Of a DNA stretch of 6,493 bases, positions 1-6,394 are shown in pieces. The position numbers and the translations under genes are program-made. Source of the stretch: Prosthecobacter debontii (GTDB lineage: Bacteria; Verrucomicrobiota; Verrucomicrobiia; Verrucomicrobiales; Akkermansiaceae); contig CAMCXJ010000118.1 of assembly GCA_945883455.1 (NCBI GenBank), forward strand, positions 1 to 6,493. The letters run 5' to 3'. The notes beneath the pieces were generated by a model. That model did not search any database. It was not told the DNA's origin and saw nothing but the letters and a program-made list of their open reading frames with translations. Each line of letters starts with the position of its first letter. Position 1 is the first letter of the stretch.

Positions 1-70
1 GTCCCCATTCTTAGCTCGGTTTTTGGCCCTGTCGCCACAGGAACACAGCGCACACAGGATGATAGTGAGG

Positions 71-89
71 AAAAAAAACCGCTGCAGCG
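71..89 (-). terminator. Possible intrinsic terminator of the ABC exporter gene
   Basis: Read on the minus strand, 80 bases after the exporter's stop codon, the self-complementary sequence CGCTGCAGCG (89 to 80) is followed by one G and then eight T residues (78 to 71). The uninterrupted T tract downstream of a GC-rich fold is what an intrinsic terminator needs. The stem is weak: a realistic hairpin has only three GC pairs around a TGCA loop, so termination might be inefficient. It is the only T tract of this length seen after the gene. Confidence 0.35.
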
Positions 90-169
90 TGCGTGGTGGC
101 GCTGGTTCAAATCGTGTTTTCACGCGCCGCCTTGCTCTCCGCAGGGCATACCCGCACAGGCCGATATGC

Positions 170-1906
170 CTAACCGTGGCCATTGCTTTTGGCTGTGGGA
201 TGGGATTGCAATTTCGCATACAGGCTGTTTTTCTCCATCAGCTCCTCGTGCGCGCCCTGCTCGACGAGTTCGCCGTGGTCGAGGACGCAGATCACATCGG
301 CGTTGCGGATGGTGCTGAGGCGGTGGGCGATGACGAAGGAGGTGCGGTTCGAGCGGAGCTTGTCGAGGGCTTGCTGAACGAGCTTCTCGGTGGTGTTGTC
401 GAGGGCGGAGGTGGCCTCGTCTAACAGCAGCAGCGGCGGGTTCTTCAGCAACGCGCGGGCGATGGAAAGGCGCTGTTTCTCGCCGCCAGAGAAACGGATG
501 CCGCGCTCACCGGCCATGGTGTCGAGGCCTTCGGGCAGGGCGCGGAGGAATTCGGCGGCGTTGGCGGCTTCGAGGATTTCCCACAGCTCTTCATCGCTCG
601 CCTCGTGCTTCGCGAGCGTGAGGTTCTCGCGGAGGGTGGTGTTGAAAAGGAACGGTTCCTGGGTGACAAAACCGGTGTTGTCGCGCAGCCATTCCTTGGA
701 GAGGCCGGAGAGAGGATTCCCATCTAACAGGATCTCGCCGGAGGTGGGTTCGTAGAAGCGGGAGAGGAGATTGAGAAAGGTGGATTTCCCCGAGCCCGTG
801 GCTCCGACGAGGGCGACGGTCTGGCCGGGCAGGGCGCTGAGGCTGATATGTTTCAGCGCCGGAGCCTCGCCGCCGTAGGAGAAGCTGACATCGCGGAACT
901 CGATGTTGCCGGAGAAAGTTTCCGGGCGTGCGCCTTCCGTGAGATTCGATTCATCGGGGGTATCGATAATTTCGAAAAGGCGCTTCGCAGATACTAGGCC
1001 CTTAGTAAATGTCTGCGAGAGCGTGTTGATGCGTGAGATCGGATCGAACAGGAAACCCCACGCCACGAGGAAGGCGATGACGATGCCGGGCGAGAGCTCG
1101 CCGTTGAGCGTCCACCATGCGCCGAAGGCGACCATGAGGATGATGCCGGACTCGGCGATGAAAGACACGGCGGGCCAGACGATGGCCTGGCCTTTCATGA
1201 CAGCCATGTGCTTGTCGCCGACTTTGCGCGAGGCCTCGTCGAAATCGGAGAGCGCCTGCGGCTCCACCGTGTAGGCCTTGATCTGGCGGATGCCGGCGAG
1301 GTTGTCGTGGAGGATGGCGTTGAGCGCGGAGGAGGCCTCGGAGGAGGCGCGCCATTTCGGCTCCGCCTTATTCGACCACCATGCGGTGATCAGGCCGATG
1401 AAGGGCAGCGGGATCATCACCACCAACGTGAGCTGCCACGAGTGATAGAGCATGTAGCCAAGCACGATGAGGAACTGCAGGAGGGCGGCGATGGCTTGGT
1501 CGAGTCCCTCAATGATGACGCGGTTCGTGGCGGGGACATCGTTGGCGACGCGGGACATGATTTCCCCCGAGGAATTTTTGTCAAACCACGGGATGGGCAG
1601 GCGCTGGAGCTTGTCGTAAAGCTCGCAGCGGATGACGTGGGTGAGTTTCAGTTCGAGGTGGTTGTTCAGGTAAGTGCGGAGGGTGAAAAGAAGCTGCCGG
1701 GCGAGGATCGCGCCGACCCCGATGAGCGCGGTGGAAAGGATGAGATCCGGGCGGTTTTTTCCGATGATCGTATCGATGAATCGCATCGTCACGCCGGGCA
1801 GCACCAGCACCAGCGCGGTGCAGGCCACGGCCATCAGCAGGGAAAGACCGCTGAGCAACGGGAAGCGTAGGGTGTGGCGGATGAGGCGGAGCATCTCGGG
1901 AACCAT
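170..1906 (-). CDS. ABC exporter, fused transmembrane and ATP-binding domains (MsbA-like half transporter)
   Basis: This 578-residue protein is a complete type-IV ABC exporter half-unit that would work as a dimer in the inner membrane, using ATP to export a lipid, drug or peptide. Residues about 10-300 form the six-helix membrane domain, with hydrophobic spans near 16-38, 53-75, 133-153, 157-177, 240-262 and 268-290. The ATPase domain follows from about 334. It has an A-loop Tyr344, Walker A GATGSGKST (368-376), Q-loop Gln416, signature FSGGE (472-476), Walker B LLLLDE (492-497), D-loop SALD (500-503) and switch His528, so it should be catalytically competent. The start at 1906 is bounded by an in-frame TAG two codons upstream; the ATG at 1894 is the only close alternative. 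Neither has a Shine-Dalgarno site. It is transcribed divergently from the phosphatase cluster. The substrate cannot be told from sequence; MsbA-like lipid A export is one possibility. The family call is secure. Confidence 0.96.
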   Translation of the reverse strand: MVPEMLRLIRHTLRFPLLSGLSLLMAVACTALVLVLPGVTMRFIDTIIGKNRPDLILSTALIGVGAILARQLLFTLRTYLNNHLELKLTHVIRCELYDKLQRLPIPWFDKNSSGEIMSRVANDVPATNRVIIEGLDQAIAALLQFLIVLGYMLYHSWQLTLVVMIPLPFIGLITAWWSNKAEPKWRASSEASSALNAILHDNLAGIRQIKAYTVEPQALSDFDEASRKVGDKHMAVMKGQAIVWPAVSFIAESGIILMVAFGAWWTLNGELSPGIVIAFLVAWGFLFDPISRINTLSQTFTKGLVSAKRLFEIIDTPDESNLTEGARPETFSGNIEFRDVSFSYGGEAPALKHISLSALPGQTVALVGATGSGKSTFLNLLSRFYEPTSGEILLDGNPLSGLSKEWLRDNTGFVTQEPFLFNTTLRENLTLAKHEASDEELWEILEAANAAEFLRALPEGLDTMAGERGIRFSGGEKQRLSIARALLKNPPLLLLDEATSALDNTTEKLVQQALDKLRSNRTSFVIAHRLSTIRNADVICVLDHGELVEQGAHEELMEKNSLYAKLQSHPTAKSNGHG

Positions 1907-1996
1907 GTGCTAAAATCACGCGCATGGCGAACCGCGAAATTGCGCACGTGGGACTTCTTTATCGCCAAATTGGATCCGTTGTGAAGCATACGGCAA
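1907..1996. promoter_or_regulatory. Divergent intergenic region between the ABC exporter and the phosphatase operon
   Basis: These 90 bases separate two divergent start codons, so promoters for both directions are expected here. The exporter side has a candidate (see 1958-1985). For the phosphatase side I see no convincing pair: a TAAAAT at 1911-1916 matches a -10 box at five of six positions but lacks a -35, and TTGGAT at 1970-1975 has no -10 at suitable spacing. A CACGTG palindrome at 1945-1950 could be a regulator site, but six bases are too few to claim it. Confidence 0.5.
1958..1985 (-). promoter_or_regulatory. Candidate sigma-70-type promoter for the ABC exporter
   Basis: On the minus strand, TTCACA (1985 to 1980) matches the -35 consensus at five of six positions. 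GATAAA (1963 to 1958) matches the -10 consensus at four of six, with a 16-base spacer. Transcription would begin near 1951 and give a leader of roughly 45 bases before the ATG at 1906. This is a consensus match by eye; promoter rules for this lineage are not well known. Confidence 0.33.
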
Positions 1997-3391
1997 ATGA
2001 ATGGGATACACAAAGCGGTGATCGTGCTTTTCCTTTCCTGTGTAGCTGTTCGCAGCGATGTCCATTTCGGCAACGGCATCAAGATCGGGGAGGTGGATTC
2101 CACATCGGCCATCGTTTGGGTGCGGCTCACCGATGCGCTGGAGCGCCGCGCCGACGGCACTCCGTTCAAGGACAGTGACGATAAAGTTCCCGAAGGCCTC
2201 ACGCTCCGCGACATGAAGGACAGCCTGATGGGCGCGGCGGGAAGCGTGCGGCTGCGTTACTTGCCCGAAGGCGGCGAGGGGATCACAACGCCCTCGCAAG
2301 CCGTGGATCCGCAGCGCGATTTTACCGCACAGATCCGCCTCACTGGTCTGAAACCGGCGACCTCCTACAAGCTCTTGTTGGAAGGGTTCACGCCTGGTGG
2401 GGAAATGAAGTCCACACTCGAAGGCTGCTTCACCACCGCGCAACTGCTGGATGTGGCCGCGCCCGTCCGTTTCGCGGTGGTCACCTGCCATGATTTCCCG
2501 CGACGTGATGACGGCGAGCGCGGCCACCTCATCTATCCAGTGATGGAGAAATTGAAACCCCATTTCCTCGTCCATGCCGGCGACATCGAATACTACGACA
2601 AGCCCGGCCCGTGGGCGATGTCCGCTGAGCTCGCCCGCTACAAATGGAACCGCTTTTACTCCCTCGCAAACCAGCGCGACTTCCACGCCAAACACGCGTC
2701 CTATTTCATGAAGGACGACCACGACACGCTCAAGAACGATTGCTGGCCGGGCCAGAAATACGGCGACCTCACCTGGGATCAGGGACTCGCCATTTTCCGC
2801 GAGCAGTTCCCGATGGGGGAAACGCCCTACCGCACGGTGCGTTGGGGAAAGGACTTGCAGATCTGGATGCTCGAAGGACGGGATTTCCGCAGCCCCAACA
2901 GCATGCGCGACGGCCCGCAGAAAACGATCCTCGGCGCGGAGCAGAAGAAATGGCTCTTCGAAACGATGCGCGCGTCGGACGCCACGTTTCGCATTCTGAT
3001 CAGCCCCACACCCATCCTCGGGCCGGATCGGGGCGAGAAAAACGACAACCTCGCGAACAAAGGATTCCATCAGGAGAGCGCCGAAGTCCGCGCGTTCCTC
3101 GACACGTTGCCCGCGACCTACGTGATCTGCGGCGACCGGCATTGGCAATACGTGTCGCGGGAAAAGGAGGGCGGCATGACAGAGTTTTCCGCCGGCCCGG
3201 GATCGGACAGCCATGCAGGAGGATTCTCGATGAAAAACCTCTCGACGGAGCACCGCTTCCTCCGCATCAAGGGCGGCTTCCTCTCCGTGGATGTGGATCG
3301 CGACGATGGCAAGCCGCGCATTTCCTTCCGCCACCACGATGTGCGCGGTGCTGTCGTCCATGAGGAAACTTTTTCCCGCCAACCCGATTGA
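1997..3391 (+). CDS. Secreted PhoD-like metallophosphatase (alkaline phosphatase D / phosphodiesterase family)
   Basis: This 464-residue protein should hydrolyse phosphate mono- or diesters outside the cytoplasm. A signal peptide spans about residues 1-20 (basic start, hydrophobic core, VRS then D). Residues about 25-150 resemble the beta-sandwich N-domain of PhoD proteins, with a GLKPATSYKL strand typical of that fold. The catalytic domain follows. HAGDIEYYD (193-201) supplies metal ligand Asp196. KDDHDTLKND (239-248) corresponds to the family's DDHD motif. GRDFR (294-298) replaces the usual TRxYR, LGAEQKKWL (312-320) matches the conserved LGxEQ helix, and GDRHW (379-383) is the late metal-binding motif. 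Fe/Ca dependence is known for classical PhoD and is inferred here. The ATG at 1997 best fits the signal peptide but has no clear Shine-Dalgarno site. It is the first gene of the likely operon, ending 3 bases before the sulfatase. Substrate is unknown; the family is fairly certain. Confidence 0.92.
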   Translation: MNGIHKAVIVLFLSCVAVRSDVHFGNGIKIGEVDSTSAIVWVRLTDALERRADGTPFKDSDDKVPEGLTLRDMKDSLMGAAGSVRLRYLPEGGEGITTPSQAVDPQRDFTAQIRLTGLKPATSYKLLLEGFTPGGEMKSTLEGCFTTAQLLDVAAPVRFAVVTCHDFPRRDDGERGHLIYPVMEKLKPHFLVHAGDIEYYDKPGPWAMSAELARYKWNRFYSLANQRDFHAKHASYFMKDDHDTLKNDCWPGQKYGDLTWDQGLAIFREQFPMGETPYRTVRWGKDLQIWMLEGRDFRSPNSMRDGPQKTILGAEQKKWLFETMRASDATFRILISPTPILGPDRGEKNDNLANKGFHQESAEVRAFLDTLPATYVICGDRHWQYVSREKEGGMTEFSAGPGSDSHAGGFSMKNLSTEHRFLRIKGGFLSVDVDRDDGKPRISFRHHDVRGAVVHEETFSRQPD

Positions 3392-3394
3392 ACC

Positions 3395-4801
3395 ATGAAA
3401 ACCCTCGCCCTCCTCCTTTGTCTCACCGCTGCCCATGCCGCCGAAAAGCCGAACGTCCTGTTCATCGCCGTCGATGACATGAACAACGACCTCGGCTGCT
3501 ACGGGCACCCGTCGGTGAAATCGCCGAACATCGACCGCCTCGCGAAAGCGGGCACGCGTTTCGAAAAAGCTTACTGCCAGTTCCCGCTCTGCTCGCCAAG
3601 CCGCACCTCGATCATGACCGGCCTGCGCCCGGACACGACGCGAACCTTCGATCTCGAATACCACTTCCGCAAACATCTGCCCGAGGCGGTCACGCTTTCG
3701 CAGCTTTTCAAAAACAACGGCTACCACACCGCGCGGATCGGGAAAATCTACCACTACGGTAACCCCGGCCAGATCGGTACGAACGGACTCGACGACGAGG
3801 CGTCATGGTCGGAGCGCATCAACCCGAAAGGTCGCGACAAGGACGAGGAAAACCTGCTCACAAATCATACCCCGAAGCGCGGGCTGGGAAGCTCGCTGAG
3901 TTTCCAGCGGGCCGATGGCACCGACGAGGAGCAGACGGACGGCATTGTCGCCACGGAGACGATCAAGCTGTTAGAAAAGCACAAGGATGGCCCGTTCTTC
4001 ATCGCCGCCGGGTTCTACCGCCCGCACTGCCCTTACGTGGCACCGAAAAAATATTTCGATCTGTATCCGATTGAGAAGGTGATCGCGCCGAAGGGGCCGT
4101 TCGATGAGGTGAAAAATGTTCCGCAGGCCGCGATTTCCTCCACCACGCCCTGGCCGTGGTTCGGCGTCACGGCGGAGCAATCTCGTGAATCCCTGCAAGC
4201 CTACCATGCGACAATCTCCTTCGTGGACGCGCAGGTCGGGCGCTTGCTCGACGCGGTGGATCGCCTCGGTCTCGCGGAAAACACGATCATCGTGTTCTGG
4301 AGCGACCACGGCTATCACGTGGGCGAGCACGGCCTTTGGAAAAAGCAGAGCCTCTTCGAAGGCTCCGCGCGCGTGCCGATGATCATTTCCGCGCCGGGTC
4401 AGAAAACCAAGGGCGGCATCTCGCCGCGCACCGTGGAGTTGGTGGATCTTTACCCCACCCTCGCCGATCTCGCCGGACTTGCCCCGCCCGCGAACCTCGC
4501 CGGAACCAGCCTCAGGCCGCTGCTCGACAAGCCCGACGCCGAATGGACCCGCCCCGCTTTCACGCAGGTCTGGCGCGGTTCGTTCGCCGGCCACAGCGTC
4601 CGCACCGAGCGTCACCGCTACACCGAGTGGGCCAATGGCAAACAGGGTGCGGAACTCTACGATTACCAAACCGACCCCGGCGAGCTCCACAACCTCGCCA
4701 AAGAACCGGAACACGCCGCCACCGTCGCGGAAATGAAGGCGTTGGTGAGTAAAAACTGGGCGGACGGATACAAGCCGAAGGGTGGAGGGAAGAGGCGGTG
4801 A
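3395..4801 (+). CDS. Secreted sulfatase of the iduronate-2-sulfatase type
   Basis: This 468-residue formylglycine sulfatase removes sulfate esters from carbohydrates outside the cytoplasm. A signal peptide spans about residues 1-15 (AHA then AEKPN). The metal-site pair is Asp27/Asp28. The CSPSR motif (66-70) holds Cys66, the residue oxidised to formylglycine, so a maturation enzyme must be encoded elsewhere. GKIYH gives Lys117 and His120, YRPHCPY gives His211, SDHG gives Asp304/His305, and HGLWKK gives Lys317. From memory these line up one for one with the human iduronate-2-sulfatase positions 45, 46, 84, 135, 138, 229, 334, 335 and 347, which argues for that subfamily (S1_7 in SulfAtlas terms) over arylsulfatases. 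Specificity for 2-O-sulfated uronate is not proven. The ATG lies 3 bases after the phosphatase stop, suggesting coupled translation. The C-terminus ends in a basic glycine/lysine/arginine tail after the usual tyrosine-rich DYQTDPGELHNLA segment. Confidence 0.96.
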   Translation: MKTLALLLCLTAAHAAEKPNVLFIAVDDMNNDLGCYGHPSVKSPNIDRLAKAGTRFEKAYCQFPLCSPSRTSIMTGLRPDTTRTFDLEYHFRKHLPEAVTLSQLFKNNGYHTARIGKIYHYGNPGQIGTNGLDDEASWSERINPKGRDKDEENLLTNHTPKRGLGSSLSFQRADGTDEEQTDGIVATETIKLLEKHKDGPFFIAAGFYRPHCPYVAPKKYFDLYPIEKVIAPKGPFDEVKNVPQAAISSTTPWPWFGVTAEQSRESLQAYHATISFVDAQVGRLLDAVDRLGLAENTIIVFWSDHGYHVGEHGLWKKQSLFEGSARVPMIISAPGQKTKGGISPRTVELVDLYPTLADLAGLAPPANLAGTSLRPLLDKPDAEWTRPAFTQVWRGSFAGHSVRTERHRYTEWANGKQGAELYDYQTDPGELHNLAKEPEHAATVAEMKALVSKNWADGYKPKGGGKRR

Positions 4802-4847
4802 CAAACCGCTTTCATCCCCGCCCTGAAACGCCCACGCTCCGCCGCAC

Positions 4848-5585
4848 ATGGCCGATGACCCGAAGCTGTTCATGATCGCGCTGGTGGCGGCGGTTTGCAT
4901 CGGCGTGGCGAAGGCGGGCTTCAGCGGGGTCTCGATGGTTTCCGTGGTGCTGCTGGCGGAGGTGTATGGCGCGCGGGCATCCGTCGGCCTCGCGCTGCCA
5001 TTGCTGATCGCGGCGGATCTGATGGCGTATCCCGCGTTCCTGAAACACGGATCGTGGAAGCCCGTGTGGAAACTTTTGCCCGCCACTCTCGTCGGGCTCG
5101 GGCTGGGTTGGTGGCTGCTGGGGAAAATCGATGACCAGATCGCGCGCCGCATCATCGGCGGCTGCGTGCTGTTGATGGTGCTGATCCAAGCGTTCCGGAA
5201 AATGAAGCCGGTATTCTTTGATAAGCTCGCGGAGTCTCGCGGACTGGGCGTGGCGGCGGGCGCGATGGGCGGTTTCGCCACCATGCTGGCCAACGCGGCC
5301 GGGCCGGTGATCCAGCTCTATTTCCTCGCCCGCCGCCTGCCGAAGATGGAGATGATCGGCATCGGCGCGCGGTTTTTCCTGCTCGTAAATCTGATCAAGA
5401 TCCCACTCAACGCCCGCCTCGCCCTCATTACGCCGGACAGTCTTTGGGAAAACGCGAAGCTCCTGCCGGGCGTGTTCGCAGGCATCGTCCTGGGGCGTAT
5501 GCTCATCGGGCGTGTGCCGCAGGCAGCGTTCGAATGGATGGTCGTCGCCTTCTCCGCCGCCGCCGCCGTGAGGCTGCTTTGGTGA
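4848..5585 (+). CDS. TauE/SafE family membrane exporter (putative sulfite/organosulfur anion exporter)
   Basis: This 245-residue integral membrane protein has the internally duplicated layout of the TauE/SafE (DUF81, UPF0721) family. The first half carries GVAKAGFSGV (19-28) and LALPLLIAADLMAYPAF (48-64). The second half repeats the pattern with AAGAMGGFATMLANAAGP (136-153) and the YFLARRLPK element (158-166). Hydrophobic spans fall near 5-38, 45-63, 75-92, 101-115, 131-150, 170-190, 205-220 and 227-245, about seven or eight helices. Characterised members are linked to export of sulfite or sulfonate-derived anions, but many homologues have unknown cargo. The gene lies 46 bases after the sulfatase on the same strand, so a role in sulfur-anion handling for that operon is plausible and remains inference. 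The start at 4848 has no Shine-Dalgarno site. Its stop is 3 bases from that of the convergent protease. Confidence 0.9.
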   Translation: MADDPKLFMIALVAAVCIGVAKAGFSGVSMVSVVLLAEVYGARASVGLALPLLIAADLMAYPAFLKHGSWKPVWKLLPATLVGLGLGWWLLGKIDDQIARRIIGGCVLLMVLIQAFRKMKPVFFDKLAESRGLGVAAGAMGGFATMLANAAGPVIQLYFLARRLPKMEMIGIGARFFLLVNLIKIPLNARLALITPDSLWENAKLLPGVFAGIVLGRMLIGRVPQAAFEWMVVAFSAAAAVRLLW

Positions 5586-5588
5586 AAT

Positions 5589-6221
5589 TCACGGCAGCGC
5601 TTTCAGTGCCTGAAATGCCTGGTAAGCGAACATGCCCATAAAAATCGGCAGCAGGATATCGCGCGTCATCATGAAATAGAGCCCGCCCACCCCGACAGCA
5701 ACTAAGATGGAGATCAGCAGCGTGAGTTTGATGCGGCTCGGGCCGAGTATGGTCTGTAAAAGGCGCCCACCATCGAGCGGCAGCACAGGCAACAGGTTCA
5801 GGATCGCCCAAATAAAACTGATGGCATAAAGCCTCTCCACGAAATACGCCGCCTGGGGACTCATGCCGGGGAGCGACTGGGCGAAAAGATAAACCACCAC
5901 TCCGAGCACGATCTGCAAGGCCGGCCCCGCCGCCGTGACGAGGAAAGTCCGCGTCCTGTCCAAGGGCGCGCCGCCGCTGTAAGATGCGTATCCGCCGAAG
6001 GCTTGCAACACGATCTCCACCCTTTTCCCAAAAGCCTTCGCCGTCAGCGCGTGACCCAGTTCATGCACGAGGATAGAGATAAAACCGGCGATCATAAACA
6101 GGAGCAAAAGGAAGAAAGCCTCCTTACCATCCACGCGGATCACATCGCCGATGAAAGCCATGGTCAGCCAAAACCACAGCTCCACGCGGATCGGAATTTT
6201 AAAGAGAGAAAATTGAATCAT
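5589..6221 (-). CDS. Site-2 protease family (M50) intramembrane zinc metalloprotease
   Basis: This 210-residue protein is a compact membrane-embedded zinc protease. HELGH (53-57) at the end of a hydrophobic helix supplies two zinc-binding histidines and the catalytic Glu54. The second family signature NLLPVLPLDGGR (142-153) supplies Asp150, the third metal ligand. Hydrophobic spans near 12-28, 35-58, 90-115, 126-148, 165-184 and 187-205 give about six membrane segments. There is no CBS domain or PDZ domain, so it is the minimal type found across bacteria and resembles SpoIVFB-like and Rip-like cores. Such enzymes cut membrane-bound regulators or remnant signal peptides; the substrate here is unknown. 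The ATG at 6221 is limited upstream by an in-frame TAA three codons before it and has no Shine-Dalgarno site. The gene converges on the TauE/SafE gene. Confidence 0.94.
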   Translation of the reverse strand: MIQFSLFKIPIRVELWFWLTMAFIGDVIRVDGKEAFFLLLLFMIAGFISILVHELGHALTAKAFGKRVEIVLQAFGGYASYSGGAPLDRTRTFLVTAAGPALQIVLGVVVYLFAQSLPGMSPQAAYFVERLYAISFIWAILNLLPVLPLDGGRLLQTILGPSRIKLTLLISILVAVGVGGLYFMMTRDILLPIFMGMFAYQAFQALKALP

Positions 6222-6230
6222 CGGCCGTTA

Positions 6231-6259
6231 ATAGTAGGGCAGAAAGTGCCGCCAGGAAA
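6231..6259 (-). promoter_or_regulatory. Weak candidate promoter for the M50 protease
   Basis: On the minus strand, TTTCCT (6259 to 6254) and TACTAT (6236 to 6231) are separated by 17 bases. They match the sigma-70 consensus at only three and four of six positions. If used, transcription would begin about three bases before the ATG at 6221, giving a nearly leaderless message, which would fit the absence of a Shine-Dalgarno site. The match is weak. Confidence 0.22.
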
Positions 6260-6267
6260 CCGCGGCA
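6247..6267 (-). terminator. Hairpin, possible weak terminator of the gene entering from the right
   Basis: TGCCGC (6247-6252) pairs with GCGGCA (6262-6267) around a nine-base loop. On the minus strand the stem is followed by CTTTCTGCCC, a poor T tract. It lies between the tail of the truncated minus-strand reading frame and the protease gene, where a terminator would be expected. It overlaps the -35 part of the candidate protease promoter, so at most one of these readings need be right. Confidence 0.22.
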
Positions 6268-6394
6268 AATGGGGACAAACTACCGTTGCTCCGATCAAGG
6301 CCTGGCGGGGTTCGCTTGCCTCACCTCCACGGCTCCTGACAGCAACGAGAACCAAGCCCACCACGCCCCGAACCGCAACTACAAATCACGGAAC

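Larger units (their letters stand above)
6222..6394. other. Non-coding spacer upstream of the M50 protease
   Basis: These 173 bases hold no protein gene I can support. They contain the presumed protease promoter (6231-6259), an overlapping hairpin (6247-6267), and the string TGGGGACAAACTAC at 6270-6283, which begins inside a 9-base inverted match to the first bases of the window. No tRNA-like fold or CRISPR-like repetition was seen. Confidence 0.5.

Noticed and set aside
113..124. CGTG-TTTT-CACG hairpin after the exporter gene
   Set aside because: Four pairs with no following T tract on either strand; common by chance.
23..424. A 133-codon plus-strand frame crossing the exporter's 3' end
   Set aside because: Most of it is antisense to the ATPase domain, and the part outside shows no protein-like features.
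1208..1870. A 220-codon plus-strand frame inside the ABC exporter gene
   Set aside because: Antisense to the conserved membrane domain; it is a low-complexity Gly, Asp, Glu, His and Val-rich translation with no family signature.
2039..2041. Cys15 of the phosphatase as a lipoprotein attachment site
   Set aside because: The preceding residues FLS fit a lipobox poorly, and VRS then Asp gives a reasonable ordinary signal-peptidase site.
1924..2178. An 84-codon frame starting upstream of and overlapping the phosphatase
   Set aside because: It is out of frame with the phosphatase, lacks an initiation signal, and its residues after 1997 are merely the shifted reading of a real signal peptide.
1916..3754. 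A 612-codon open frame on the minus strand opposite the phosphatase and sulfatase
   Set aside because: It lies antisense to two genes with clear catalytic motifs. Its translation is rich in Arg, Val, Glu and His with no recognisable domain. Long antisense frames are expected where GC-rich codon bias removes stops.
4795..4809. GCGGT/ACCGC hairpin spanning the sulfatase stop codon as a terminator
   Set aside because: The stem is only five pairs, is followed by TTTC rather than a T tract, and lies inside a probable operon.
3971..5293. A 440-codon open frame on the minus strand opposite the sulfatase and TauE/SafE genes
   Set aside because: It crosses a gene boundary, shows no domain or motif, and its composition follows from the complementary codons of the real genes.
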